Source: Chitinophagaceae bacterium (lineage in GTDB: Bacteria; Bacteroidota; Bacteroidia; Chitinophagales; Chitinophagaceae). From it: 64,000 bases of DNA. Shown piece after piece: positions 45,087-54,189 of this stretch (position 1 is its first letter; the number at the start of each line of letters is the position of its first letter). The notes under the pieces were generated by a model. That model saw nothing but the letters and a program-made list of their open reading frames with translations, ran no database searches and had not been told where the DNA came from. The translations under genes and the position numbers were made by a program. Location of the stretch: contig CANCVE010000001.1 in assembly GCA_947381435.1 (NCBI GenBank), forward strand, positions 1 to 64,000, read 5' to 3'.

Positions 45087-45265
45087 TAATAATTCTTCCT
45101 AAACAGGTATGTTGTGCAAGTGGGGCTATTTTACGGCCTTTTCAATCTAGTGTAATGTAATTGTGTAATACCTGGATTTTAAACTCTTACTCTTTATACG
45201 TTTCAATCACTACTTTCATCTATTTTAATTATTCGTCAAGGTTTAAAAAATAATTTCACTTCCTC
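45087..45265. other. Intergenic region after the DUF4450 gene
   Basis: AT-rich spacer. No convincing terminator, repeat or small gene is seen; the promoter for the next operon lies at its right end (45266-45296). Confidence 0.5.
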
Positions 45266-45296
45266 TTGATAAGTTGAATCGAGAAATGTATATTTG
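45266..45296 (+). promoter_or_regulatory. Bacteroidota-type promoter (TTG-N20-TATATTTG)
   Basis: TTG at 45266-45268 and TATATTTG at 45289-45296 are spaced 20 nt, close to the -33/-7 consensus. Transcription would start near 45302, giving a leader of about 100 nt before the lipoprotein gene at 45406. Confidence 0.6.
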
Positions 45297-45405
45297 ACAA
45301 TATTTAATTAGTACAAGAAATAGTTTAGTTGATTACCGGTTCTTACTATTTTCAATTAAATAATATTTATTGTTCTTCTAGTTTTAATGATTCAAATAAA
45401 CAAAG

Positions 45406-45807
45406 ATGAAAAGAGAATTCATTCAAATTGTTAATGGTAAAATAATCATTATTTTATGTTCATTCATTTTGGTTTTTGCTTCATGTAATAAACAGTCTGA
45501 GTTGACTACACCAGTTTCTACAACAACACCTTTTGAAAAAATAAATACTTCTAATAATTTTGGTTGGAGTAATGCAAATAAAATTGCGCTCCACTTTTTT
45601 GGCCTGCCAGACCATGATTATAATACCATACTGAAAGTAATTGGAACGGATAATAGTGTAATCTTTCAAAAGCTTCAAAATGGAAGCGCCAACTCAACTA
45701 CAATCTTAACTATCCCTGCTATTTATAAAACTATTACAGTTTCTTTTGGAGGTATTGAAAAAACTTTCATCACAAAGAACGGGAGCATAAATATGAACTT
45801 GAATTAA
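45406..45807 (+). CDS. Small lipoprotein of unknown function
   Basis: A 133-aa lipoprotein: a long hydrophobic signal (IIIILCSFILVF) with the lipobox FASC, then NKQSELTTPVSTTTP. The mature part (about 100 aa) is beta-strand-rich (NKIALHFFGLPDHDYNTILKV, KTITVSFGGIEKTFIT), and it may be one small beta-sandwich. It is separated by only 34 bp from the LruC-domain gene, so the two are likely co-expressed and may interact at the cell surface. No family recognised. Confidence 0.7.
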   Translation: MKREFIQIVNGKIIIILCSFILVFASCNKQSELTTPVSTTTPFEKINTSNNFGWSNANKIALHFFGLPDHDYNTILKVIGTDNSVIFQKLQNGSANSTTILTIPAIYKTITVSFGGIEKTFITKNGSINMNLN

Positions 45808-45841
45808 ACTCGTTCACACCCTTAAATTTTAAATTATACAG

Positions 45842-48118
45842 ATGAGATTATTCAACATAATCACAAGGCAAAAATTATTATTAGGCCTTTTTTCTATTAT
45901 ACTTATTCAGAATATCACCGCACAAAGCCCTACTTCCCCTGCACAAGGCTTCAATTTATTTGTAAATAGTGGTGCAAGTTTCTATTCTAGTGATGCAGAA
46001 GGACCAATTGCTTTAGGCGGCGATCTTACTATTGGTGGTAACTACAGCGTTAGTGCTCATAATAACTTCGTTTATCAGTTAAACAAAACTAACATAGGGT
46101 TACTAGTAGGTGGCAAAGTAAATTACAACGCAGGCAATAATTTTCAGGTATTAAACAACGGCTATGTTATAATTGGCAACCAAAATGGTAGTAAAGTTTG
46201 GTACACCGATCAGAACAATGCGGCTTCTCCTATACGTATTACGCCAAATACCAACTATAATGGCTCTCCATTAATTTCATTGTCTACAAGTGCATCTGCT
46301 CTTGGGGTCAGTGCAACTGTTAATCCAGTTTTTCAGGCTAGCCCCATCAATTTTAGCTCAGCATTTTCTACTATGCAAACTACTTCCTCTAGCTTTAGTA
46401 CAGCCAAAGACAATGCTGTAATCTACAATTCTCCAAATCAAAATGCAGTGGCTATTTCTCACAGTAATATTACCGCTAATTCTCAAATTTATATTACAGC
46501 ACTTGCCACAGGAACTACGTTTTTAAACATTGCTGGTTCCGACTTAAACAACATTCAGGGTATCACGTTCAATGGTCAAAAGCCTGATGCAACACATTTA
46601 TTGGTAGTAAACATTAATGCCCCCGGAACATTCACCTGGAACAGTTTTAATACCGGTGGTATAAGCGGAACAAATGCTTCTTACATATTGTACAACTTTT
46701 ATAACACAACTTCTCTTGCCATTTCGGGTAATAATGCAATTGAGGGAACTATTTTTGCCCCTTTTGCAAATATTACTAAGGCCTCAAATAATAGTAATAT
46801 AGAAGGACAGGTAATTGCGCAATCTTATATTCAAACTGCTGGTGGAGAGTTGCATTCTTACAACTTTACTAGTACCGTTTCATTGCCAATATCAATACCC
46901 GCTGTTTCCTCTTCAAATTTTGTGTTCAATAGTGTAGATATTAATTCAATAACCACTTCTTGGACTATCGGAAATGGTACAAATAGGGTAGTAGTTGCAA
47001 GTACTAGCCCTATAACTGCTTTTTCATCCTCTGCTTCTTTGCTTAGTACTGTTGCTATTCCAAATGCAGTTTATGGTAAAGGCGCTGCTTTGGGTGGTGG
47101 TTACGTTGTTTATAACGGAACTGGCAGAAGTGTTACCATAACTGGTCTTTCTGCTTTTACTAAATATTATTTTGCAGTAGTAGAATACAATGTACTTGCA
47201 CCAAATAATGCAACGCTATCAAGTTATTTGCTAAATAATACCACAACTTTAATAGATACGGATAGAGATGGCGTTGCCGATCTGTATGATGCCTATCCTT
47301 ATGACGCAAAACGTGCTTTCGACAATTATTATCCTTCCGCGGGATACGGCACATACCTTTTTGAAGACAACTGGCCTGGTACTGGCGATTACGACTTTAA
47401 CGATTTGGTAATAGGCTACAGATACAACACCATCACCAATGCTGCCAACCAAGTTGTAGAACTAAAAGCTACATTAGTGGCAAATGCTTCTGGCGCTTCC
47501 TTTCAGAATGCTTTTGGCTTTCAGTTAGATGGTCTATCTCCTCAATTAGTTACTAGTGTGGTGGGTACCGATACAAAAGCTGCTTCATGGTTGTCTTTAA
47601 GTACCAATGGTACGGAGGCAAAACAAACGTATGCCAACGTAATTGTGGTAGATAACGTTTCAAGGGTGTTGCCTACATCAAATGGTAATCCAATTGTGAA
47701 CACAATTTTGGGTGCAACCTATGTAAAACCCGATACCATCAACGTAACCATCACTTTTGCTGAGGGTAAAGTGTCACCATCAGACATTGCTATCAATCCT
47801 TATTTAATCATCAATCAAAATCGTGCTCGAGAATTGCACATGGCTAATAAAGCACCTACCAATGCTGCCAATCCAAGTTATTTTGGTGCAAACGACGATA
47901 AGTCTATTCCAACTTCTGGAATCTATTATGTCAATATAAACAATTTGCCTTGGGCTTTGGATGTTCCTGCTGCCATTCCTTACCCTATAGAAGGCGTTAA
48001 TGTTACGGCTGCATACCTCAATTTGTCAAATTGGGCTCAAAGTAGCGGTACTAAGTTCACAGATTGGTACATTGATAATAGCAGCAACAGAAATACGGCC
48101 AACATCTACAAGCGTTAA
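45842..48118 (+). CDS. Choice-of-anchor-A / LruC-domain surface protein
   Basis: A 758-aa secreted protein (signal to about residue 28, ITAQ). The first half (about 32-340) matches the choice-of-anchor-A (collagen-binding-like) domain: FNLFVNSGASFYSSDAEGPI, ALGGDLTIGGNYSV and NNAIEGTIFAPFANITKAS. A fibronectin-III-like part follows (about 360-465, TITGLSAFTKYYFAVVEYN). The linker DTDRDGVADLYDAYPYD is calcium-binding-like. The C-terminal LruC domain (about 480-758) has YLFEDNWPGTGDYDFNDLVI and IPYPIEGVNVTAAY. Such proteins are thought to be structural or adhesive. No type-IX sorting domain is obvious at the C-terminus. Confidence 0.85.
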   Translation: MRLFNIITRQKLLLGLFSIILIQNITAQSPTSPAQGFNLFVNSGASFYSSDAEGPIALGGDLTIGGNYSVSAHNNFVYQLNKTNIGLLVGGKVNYNAGNNFQVLNNGYVIIGNQNGSKVWYTDQNNAASPIRITPNTNYNGSPLISLSTSASALGVSATVNPVFQASPINFSSAFSTMQTTSSSFSTAKDNAVIYNSPNQNAVAISHSNITANSQIYITALATGTTFLNIAGSDLNNIQGITFNGQKPDATHLLVVNINAPGTFTWNSFNTGGISGTNASYILYNFYNTTSLAISGNNAIEGTIFAPFANITKASNNSNIEGQVIAQSYIQTAGGELHSYNFTSTVSLPISIPAVSSSNFVFNSVDINSITTSWTIGNGTNRVVVASTSPITAFSSSASLLSTVAIPNAVYGKGAALGGGYVVYNGTGRSVTITGLSAFTKYYFAVVEYNVLAPNNATLSSYLLNNTTTLIDTDRDGVADLYDAYPYDAKRAFDNYYPSAGYGTYLFEDNWPGTGDYDFNDLVIGYRYNTITNAANQVVELKATLVANASGASFQNAFGFQLDGLSPQLVTSVVGTDTKAASWLSLSTNGTEAKQTYANVIVVDNVSRVLPTSNGNPIVNTILGATYVKPDTINVTITFAEGKVSPSDIAINPYLIINQNRARELHMANKAPTNAANPSYFGANDDKSIPTSGIYYVNINNLPWALDVPAAIPYPIEGVNVTAAYLNLSNWAQSSGTKFTDWYIDNSSNRNTANIYKR

Positions 48119-48146
48119 TCAAAAAGAGAAAAATAATTGAATAAAT

Positions 48147-48182
48147 AAAAGGGTATTTTATGAAAGAAATAGTACCCTTTTT
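48147..48182 (+). terminator. Terminator after the LruC gene
   Basis: AAAAGGGTA (48147-48155) pairs with TACCCTTTT (48173-48181), with extra TTT/AAA pairing inside and T-rich sequence after it. Confidence 0.7.
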
Positions 48183-48383
48183 ACTTTACAATCATTTTAT
48201 GTCAACACTAAAATACGTTCTATCTTAAATCCTTAGTGCTTCTTCGAGCCTTAGCGTCTTTGTGGCAAAAACAAAACTCTTTGTAGCAATTTTATTCCTT
48301 TTAAATACGTTATTTGTAAGTTATAAGAGGTCTATTCAATGAATAACACTTCTTCCGTTTCAATCATCATCAATCTTTCAGCT

Positions 48384-48956
48384 ATGCATCTACATGACGA
48401 ACAAAAGAATCCCTGGACAATCATCGATCAGACTACCATTTACAATAATAATTGGATTTCTTTAATTCATCACAACGTACTAAATCCTTCTGGCGGCAAG
48501 GGTATTTATGGAAAGGTACATTTTAAAAACAAAGCCATCGCGGTAGTGGTAGTTGATGAAAACAAGGATACTTATTTGGTGGGACAGTTTCGTTTTACGA
48601 TTAATGAATATAGTTGGGAAGTGCCGGAAGGGGGTGCTCCATGGGCGGAAGACTCATTGGTGGCTGCAAAAAGGGAATTATTGGAAGAAACAGGACTAAA
48701 AGCTGCCAATTGGGTAAGGCTTGGAGGCGGCTATTTATCTAATTCTGTTACAGACGAGTATGCTGAATACTATTTGGCTACAAATCTTACACAGCATGAA
48801 GCCGAACCCGAGGAAACCGAGCAATTGGTGGTAAAAAAAGTGCCACTCAGCGAGGCTTTTGCCATGGCCAATGATGGAAGAATAAAAGATGGCTTCTCTT
48901 TGCTTGCTTTGCAAAAGCTAGAGTTGATGTTACTAAAAGGAGAAGTGGTTTTGTAG
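48384..48956 (+). CDS. NUDIX hydrolase (ADP-ribose pyrophosphatase type)
   Basis: A 190-aa cytosolic hydrolase with a perfect Nudix box: GGAPWAE, then DSLVAAK, then RELLEETGL (GX5EX7REUXEEXGU). Before it, VHFKNKAIAVVVVDENKDTYLVGQFRFTI (in two strands) and NEYSWEVPEG are typical of the ADP-sugar subfamily. The ATG at 48384 gives the usual family length; an upstream in-frame ATG at 48339 would add 15 unconserved residues. Probably cleaves ADP-ribose or a related nucleoside diphosphate compound as a housekeeping function. It stands alone, followed by the ACCACAAAG repeats. Confidence 0.88.
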   Translation: MHLHDEQKNPWTIIDQTTIYNNNWISLIHHNVLNPSGGKGIYGKVHFKNKAIAVVVVDENKDTYLVGQFRFTINEYSWEVPEGGAPWAEDSLVAAKRELLEETGLKAANWVRLGGGYLSNSVTDEYAEYYLATNLTQHEAEPEETEQLVVKKVPLSEAFAMANDGRIKDGFSLLALQKLELMLLKGEVVL

Positions 48957-48959
48957 GGT

Positions 48960-49175
48960 ATATTTAACCACAAAGACTACAAGAAAGATTTTACCACAAA
49001 GGACACAATGAAAAGAAGACACAAGGAACACAGTGTTATGTTTGATTTTATTTGTGTACTTAGTGAAAACCTTAGTTTCCTTTGTGGTTAGAGATAAACC
49101 TTTGTGTTCTTAGTGTAAACCTTTGTGTTCCTTGTGGTTAAACAATAACCTTTGTGTTCTTTGTGGTTAAATTAA
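48960..49175. repeat. ACCACAAAGGACACAAAG / CTTTGTGTTCTTTGTGGTT repeat cluster
   Basis: Two or three copies of ACCACAAAG-x-ACAC (48965-49035) face three direct copies of CCTTTGTGTTCYTTGTGGTTA (about 49078-49170), so the cluster can fold back on itself. The same words recur at 52810, 55510, 59542-59582 and 59644-59679. The cluster fills the space before proS. Confidence 0.8.
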
Positions 49176-49251
49176 AACCCATTTAGTAAAACTTAAACTA
49201 AGTAGTTACTTTTACCGCCCAACATTTAGATTAAAAAAAGAAAAATAGATA

Positions 49252-50730
49252 ATGAGTAAAGAGATAACGTCGAGAGAAAAAGATTATTCGCAGTGGTATA
49301 ATGACTTGATTATAAAGGGCGGCCTTGCCGATTACACTGCCGTGCGTGGTTGCATGGTGATAAAGCCTTATGGTTTTGCGCTTTGGGAAAACATGCGCGA
49401 TGTGTTGGATAAAATGTTTAAAGATACAGGTCATCAGAACGCCTATTTCCCTTTGTTTGTACCAAAAAGCCTGTTTGAAGCCGAAGAAAAGAACGCGGAA
49501 GGCTTCGCAAAGGAATGTGCAGTAGTAACGCATTACCGTTTAAAAACTGATCCGAATAATAAGGGTAAACTAATTGTAGATCCTGAAGCAAAACTGGAGG
49601 AAGAACTCGTGGTTCGCCCCACAAGTGAAGCCATTATTTGGAGTACTTACAAAGGCTGGATTCAATCTTACCGCGATTTGCCAATATTAATCAATCAGTG
49701 GGCCAATGTGGTGCGTTGGGAAATGCGTACACGTTTGTTTTTGCGTACTGCTGAGTTTTTATGGCAAGAAGGACACACTGCACACGCTACTAAGAAGGAA
49801 GCCGTGGAAGAAGCAGAAAGAATGCTGGAAGTATATGCCGACTTTGCCGAAAACTATATGGCAATGCCTGTAATACGTGGATTGAAAAGCCCTAATGAGC
49901 GCTTTGCTGGTGCAGAAGAAACGTATTGTATTGAGGCGTTGATGCAAGATGGAAAAGCTTTGCAAGCAGGAACGTCCCATTTCCTCGGACAGAACTTTGC
50001 CAAGGCATTTGATGTAAAATTTAGCGATAAAGAGAACAAACTCGACTACGTTTGGGCTACAAGTTGGGGCGTTAGTACCCGTTTGATAGGCGCATTGGTT
50101 ATGGCACACAGCGATGACGATGGATTGATACTGCCTCCTAAAATTGCGCCGTTGCAAGTGGTGATTGTGCCGATATTTAAGGGCGATGAGCAAAAGGCAA
50201 TGATAGATAATAAGGTAAACACCATTATTGCGCAGCTAAAAGGCCTTGGCATCCGTGTAAAATACGATGATAACGAGAATACACGCCCGGGTTGGAAGTT
50301 TGCACAGTACGAAATGCAGGGAGTTCCTGTTCGTATTGCAATAGGTGCCAGAGATTTGGAAAACAATGTGGTAGAAGTGGCACGTAGAGATACAAAAGCC
50401 AAGAACACGGTTGATATAAATGGCATTTCTTTCTACGTAAAAGAGCTGTTAGACGAAATTCAGTTGCACATTTACAATAAAGCAAAGAAAAATACCGAAG
50501 ATCATATTACCCCTGCCAATAGTTGGGAGGAGTTTATTGATTTGCTCGATAACAAAACTGGTTTCATCTCGGCACATTGGGATGGTACACCAGAAACCGA
50601 GGAAAAGATTAAGGAACTCACCAAAGCCACCATCCGTTGCATCCCTTTAAACAATCCATTAGAGGATGGAAAGTGTATTCTTACCGGAAATCCTTCTACA
50701 CAGCGGGTATTGTTTGCAAGGGCATACTAA
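49252..50730 (+). CDS. proS: Prolyl-tRNA synthetase, type 3 (archaeal/eukaryotic-like)
   Basis: A 492-aa class II synthetase that charges tRNA-Pro with proline using ATP. Motif 1 lies in [19 protein letters not shown]. The motif 2 region is [30 protein letters not shown] and [27 protein letters not shown] (given in parts of the gene at about 120-190). Motif 3 is [27 protein letters not shown] (about 265-290). The anticodon-binding domain (about 295-400) and a C-terminal extension follow. It lacks the INS editing domain of the bacterial type, as usual in this phylum. It is monocistronic with a terminator after it. Confidence 0.95.
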   Translation: MSKEITSREKDYSQWYNDLIIKGGLADYTAVRGCMVIKPYGFALWENMRDVLDKMFKDTGHQNAYFPLFVPKSLFEAEEKNAEGFAKECAVVTHYRLKTDPNNKGKLIVDPEAKLEEELVVRPTSEAIIWSTYKGWIQSYRDLPILINQWANVVRWEMRTRLFLRTAEFLWQEGHTAHATKKEAVEEAERMLEVYADFAENYMAMPVIRGLKSPNERFAGAEETYCIEALMQDGKALQAGTSHFLGQNFAKAFDVKFSDKENKLDYVWATSWGVSTRLIGALVMAHSDDDGLILPPKIAPLQVVIVPIFKGDEQKAMIDNKVNTIIAQLKGLGIRVKYDDNENTRPGWKFAQYEMQGVPVRIAIGARDLENNVVEVARRDTKAKNTVDINGISFYVKELLDEIQLHIYNKAKKNTEDHITPANSWEEFIDLLDNKTGFISAHWDGTPETEEKIKELTKATIRCIPLNNPLEDGKCILTGNPSTQRVLFARAY

Positions 50731-50788
50731 TAGTGGTCAGTTATTAGAGGTTAGTTGTTAGTGATGAACCTGGTTTAGATTGATTTAT

Positions 50789-50830
50789 AAAAAATGCGGG
50801 TATCCTTAATTGGATTACTCGCATTTTTAT
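50789..50830 (+). terminator. Terminator after proS
   Basis: AAAAATGCGGGTATCC pairs with GGATTACTCGCATTTTT, with one mismatch and one bulge, and a T-run follows. Confidence 0.75.
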
Positions 50831-50978
50831 TTAGTTTTCTCCATCATCTTCCCGTCATTGCGAATTGCAAATCAGGCAAACCTGAAATAAATCGGGATGA
50901 CGTGACTTTAATTTCAGTTACACCAAACCCTGTGAGCGTCATATCGACGATAGGAGATATCTAACCGAAAATAGCCCA

Positions 50979-51043
50979 CGTCATTGCGAGGCACGAAGCA
51001 ACCTTATTGTTGCGATAAGGTTGCTTTGTGCCTCGCAATGACG
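50979..51043. repeat. Long palindromic (MITE/REP-like) element, copy 2 (short form)
   Basis: Arms 50979-51007 and 51015-51043 (29 bp, one mismatch) contain TTGCGAGGCACGAAGCAAC but are joined by only 7 bases. The longer spacer of copies 1 and 3 is absent. A degenerate piece (CCCGTCATTGCGAATTGCAAA) lies upstream at about 50851. Confidence 0.85.
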
Positions 51044-51279
51044 CGGAGAGCTAAGCGAGTTAAAAAATGTCATCTGCAGACTAAAAAAACGAAAGCCTTT
51101 GACTTTTTTCCTTCTTATAAAAATCCTTTTCTAATCTTGTCCCGTACTCTTTTTACGCCTTTTCTTTTGTGTCTCTCATGGTTAAGCAGTATTCTTCAGG
51201 GCATCTAAATTTTTATTGCCGTAGCTTGTGTGCTTTCTCAAACTAAAAAGTTTTTTCTATCAAGTAATAAAGAAATAAA

Positions 51280-52239
51280 ATGGCTCATATCGATTATCCT
51301 ACAGATTTATTGAAGTCAACTGCACTATTGGCTCGTATTAAAACCAAAGTTGCTGCCGATGGCGATGATAGTGTGCTTGTTTTGATGCTTGCAAAAAACA
51401 AAATTAACCTTGATAATGATATTCTGGAAGGAGAAAAAGCCTTGGCTTACCATGAAAGCTTCTTGAAGACCACTAAAGGTGGGCAGAACTACTGCGAAAA
51501 AAGAAATAACCTCCTAAAACCATTAATGAAACACATGCGAGGGGCATTTCAGTTTCTGAAAACACAATTTGACGTCAATTTTAAAGAAATTGGTGAATGG
51601 GGCGGAAAGATTAACAACAATGGGAGAATTACTTACCCTACAAAAACGGCCAAAATGCAAGCCATGTTTTTGAAATTGAAAGAAAAAAATGATTCTTACA
51701 GCGATGATGAAAGCCCCTTACTCCCCTATTTGGTTAAACAGGGTATAGACTTGAATGTGGATAGCACCAATTTTGCAAAGGCAGTTGCATTGAATACTTC
51801 TTTTGAAGATGCTGACAAAGAAGCGGGGATATTGGTAGAAAAAAGAAACCAGACTTGGAAAAAACCGAAGACAAACATCAGAAAGATAGGCGCCTATTTG
51901 ATGAAGTTTTATACTATAGAAAATAAAATGCTGGGCAAATATGGTTTTGTGGTGGTGTCAATCGTTAAAAAGGTAAAAGTTCGCAACCTTAAAGTGGCAA
52001 TAGGATGTTATGCGATGAATAAGAGGGTTGCCATTGGCGATACGGTTGGCAATATGGGCAATACCGACATCTATTTGTTTGCAGGCAAAGATATTACAGC
52101 TAAAAGGATACTGTTATTAGCTGGTAAAACGTGGATTGTGGCCAAAGGTTACAGTACTTTATCATTCTTTAATCCATCTACTACCACAATAGGCAAAGTT
52201 AAGCTCACACCTTCCTTTATAGCATCAAAGACTAAGTAA
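51280..52239 (+). CDS. Protein of unknown function, helical with C-terminal beta domain (second)
   Basis: A 319-aa protein, lysine-rich, without signal peptide or membrane segments, and not recognised. Residues 1-210 look helical (for example LLKPLMKHMRGAFQFLKTQF and AMFLKLKEKNDSY), and the last 95 form a beta domain (YGFVVVSIVKKVKVRNLKVA, KRILLLAGKTWIVAKGYSTL). The architecture recalls the 323-aa protein at 21321-22292, though the sequences do not visibly align. It lies between two copies of the long palindromic element and is followed by an elaborate 119-bp inverted repeat. Basic charge would allow nucleic-acid binding, but no motif shows this. Confidence 0.6.
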   Translation: MAHIDYPTDLLKSTALLARIKTKVAADGDDSVLVLMLAKNKINLDNDILEGEKALAYHESFLKTTKGGQNYCEKRNNLLKPLMKHMRGAFQFLKTQFDVNFKEIGEWGGKINNNGRITYPTKTAKMQAMFLKLKEKNDSYSDDESPLLPYLVKQGIDLNVDSTNFAKAVALNTSFEDADKEAGILVEKRNQTWKKPKTNIRKIGAYLMKFYTIENKMLGKYGFVVVSIVKKVKVRNLKVAIGCYAMNKRVAIGDTVGNMGNTDIYLFAGKDITAKRILLLAGKTWIVAKGYSTLSFFNPSTTTIGKVKLTPSFIASKTK

Positions 52240-52260
52240 ATTCCATCAAGAAATGACTTA

Positions 52261-52379
52261 ATTCGTGTCAAAAAACGTTGTTTTTCTCGTGAAAAAGCCC
52301 CTTTTTTGACACGTTTTGGGTCATTTGATGCCAAAAAGAGCCCTTTTTATGGAGAAAAACAACGTTTTTTGACACGAAT
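52261..52379. repeat. 119-bp stem-loop with 28-bp perfect arms and nested repeats
   Basis: Arms 52261-52288 and 52352-52379 are perfectly complementary (outer part ATTCGTGTCAAAAAACGTTG). The 63-bp loop repeats the word TTTTTTGACACG (about 52302-52313) and contains AAAAAGCCCC and GCCCTTTTT, so alternative pairings are possible. It begins 22 bp after the 319-aa gene. There is no U-tract of terminator type. Confidence 0.85.
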
Positions 52380-52572
52380 AACCTTCTTTCGTGATAGAAT
52401 TTTCGTTATTACTGCGTGAATTTCCTTAATTGTTGCATCATTTTTAAAGTTTAGGGTAATAAAATAGAGTATTGGGGATGCTTTTAAAAGGGATGTGGAG
52501 TGATAAAAAGGTTGTTGGCTATATTTTATTGTTGATTTGACAGATTCGCTTTTATCTTCTCCATAATCTACC

Positions 52573-52658
52573 CGTCATTGCGAGGCACGAAGCAACCCTT
52601 TTTAGGACCAGTACGCTTAATTTTACTAAATAAGGTTGCTTCGTGCCTCGCAATGACG
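52573..52658. repeat. Long palindromic (MITE/REP-like) element, copy 3
   Basis: Perfect 25-bp arms (52573-52597 with 52634-52658). The flank TTCTCCATAATCTACC and the spacer TTTAGGACCAGTACGCTTAA match copy 1 at 22.5 kb, so the two are full-length siblings. Confidence 0.9.
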
Positions 52659-52722
52659 TTCACACGGTTCAAAACAATTACTACCAAATAGTAAAGAGTA
52701 ATTGTAAAGATTAATTGCCCAA

Positions 52723-52765
52723 TAAACAAGTAAGGCTTCGCTCAAAGCGAAGCCTTACTTGTTTA
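52723..52765. terminator. 20-bp perfect hairpin at the end of the pyrimidine cluster
   Basis: TAAACAAGTAAGGCTTCGCT (52723-52742) pairs perfectly with 52746-52765 around CAA. It lies 80 bp after the stop of the last minus-strand gene. There is no long T-run on either side, so it may be a terminator or a 3'-protecting hairpin. Confidence 0.6.
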
Positions 52766-52845
52766 ATACTATTCTTTTTAAATCTACTTTAATCCAAATA
52801 ACCAATCCTTTGTGTACTTTGTGGTTAATCATCCCCCAAAAAATC

Positions 52846-54081
52846 TTATTTCTTGAGTATTTCTACTACTGAGCCGTACAATACTTCTGTCCCCAATGCC
52901 AAATCTTCGTAAGAGGAGTATTCTAATGGATTGTGGCTGATGCCATCCTTGGAACGGATGAAGATCATGCCGTAATCGCAGGCATAAGAGAGAGCCAAGG
53001 CATCATGAAAGGGGCCACTCATCAGTTCTGGCGCATCTACACCCAATAATTTGAACTGATTACGATAAATATCCTTTATCCAGTCGGCACAATAGCGTGG
53101 TTCGCTATTGGTATCCTCAGAAATGGTATAAGTAAGCTGGTGCTTTTTAGTAATGGCCTCAATCTTATCCATTAATTGCTTTTCGTACACATTTCTACGG
53201 TCTAAATCTATATCTCTAAGGTCAACCGTGAAGCTAACTTCCTCCGGAATGATATTGCGCGAAGCCGGAAACACATTAATGGTACCCACCGTGCCAACAG
53301 TAGGCGTGGATGGGTCTTGAGTAGCAATCTGATTGAGGGCAACAATGATTTCTGCCGCACCCAAAAGGGCATCCTTACGCATAGGCATCGGCACAGAACC
53401 TGCATGTCCTGCCATTCCTTTCAGTTTAACCGTTAACCAAAGCGGACCAGAGATTCCAGTAACAATTCCCAACGGTTTGTTGGCAACATCCAACACCGGT
53501 CCTTGCTCAATATGCAACTCCAAGAAGCAAAAAATGCTGCCTGGCTTATATTCAGACTCTTTAAACTTGGTAATATCGCAACCAAACTCCTTCAAAGCTT
53601 GCTCTCTGGTGATGCCATCCTTATCTGCGCGTTGTAATTCGCCTTCTTCTAGCTTTCCTAAGATGCCTCTTGATCCAAAAAGACCTTTATTAAAGCGCCA
53701 TCCTTCTTCATCAGCAAAAGAAATGACTTCTATGGAACGTTCGGGCTTAATGCCATTTTCTGTAAGCGTGGTTACGGCTTCTATTGCGCAAAGCACGCCA
53801 GCCACACCATCAAAACGACCACCATAAGGCTGAGAATCGAGGTGAGAACCCATCATAAGCACAGGCAAAGAAGGATTTTTTCCTTCTAATCTACCAATGA
53901 GGTTACCAAAATTGTCTATGCGGGTTGTCATTCCTGCACCGCGCATCCATTGACGGGCTAAGGTGAAGGCTTCTTTTTCTAATTCAGAATGAGCAGGGCG
54001 ACAAGTGCCTGTTTCTCCAATCTTTCCAATCAAACTCATGGCTTCAAAATGCTCTTGAAGCCGAGAAGGGTTAATGTTCAT
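52846..54081 (-). CDS. M20-family amidohydrolase: beta-ureidopropionase / allantoate amidohydrolase / carbamoylase
   Basis: A 411-aa zinc enzyme of the hydantoinase/carbamoylase branch of M20. The metal ligands are in place: H80 and D91 (MGSHLDSQPYGGRFDG), E126 in ADEEGWRF (E125 as base), H190 in LELHIEQGPVLD, and a late His in DGISHNPLEYSS. The lid/dimer domain lies at about 210-325. This family removes the carbamoyl group from N-carbamoyl-beta-alanine, N-carbamoyl amino acids or allantoate; sequence cannot choose among them, but the neighbours favour N-carbamoyl-beta-alanine. It is the last gene of the cluster and duplicates the reaction expected of the nitrilase-type gene at 57004. An intercistronic hairpin separates it from preA. 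Confidence 0.85.
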   Translation of the reverse strand: MNINPSRLQEHFEAMSLIGKIGETGTCRPAHSELEKEAFTLARQWMRGAGMTTRIDNFGNLIGRLEGKNPSLPVLMMGSHLDSQPYGGRFDGVAGVLCAIEAVTTLTENGIKPERSIEVISFADEEGWRFNKGLFGSRGILGKLEEGELQRADKDGITREQALKEFGCDITKFKESEYKPGSIFCFLELHIEQGPVLDVANKPLGIVTGISGPLWLTVKLKGMAGHAGSVPMPMRKDALLGAAEIIVALNQIATQDPSTPTVGTVGTINVFPASRNIIPEEVSFTVDLRDIDLDRRNVYEKQLMDKIEAITKKHQLTYTISEDTNSEPRYCADWIKDIYRNQFKLLGVDAPELMSGPFHDALALSYACDYGMIFIRSKDGISHNPLEYSSYEDLALGTEVLYGSVVEILKK

Positions 54082-54112
54082 TATCTTTTTATTTATTTTT
54101 TGTAGCGAGAAT

Positions 54113-54182
54113 CGAAAGTAAACGAAAATCGCAAGTAGTAGCTCACTAATTACTTGCGATTTTCCGTTCCTAACGACTTTCG
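54113..54182 (-). promoter_or_regulatory. Intercistronic hairpin between preA and the M20 amidohydrolase
   Basis: A 14-bp perfect stem (54124-54137 with 54151-54164, GAAAATCGCAAGTA) is nested in an outer 7-bp pair (CGAAAGT at 54113-54119 with 54176-54182). It could partly end transcription after preA or protect the mRNA end, making the last gene separately tuned. Confidence 0.6.
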
Positions 54183-54189
54183 TTAAAAC

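Noticed and set aside
49759-50485. Several minus-strand ORFs of 86-144 aa inside proS
   Set aside because: They are antisense shadows of a well-conserved synthetase gene.
52149-52334. 61-aa minus ORF over the 119-bp stem-loop
   Set aside because: It overlaps the 319-aa gene end antisense and the inverted repeat; no independent support.
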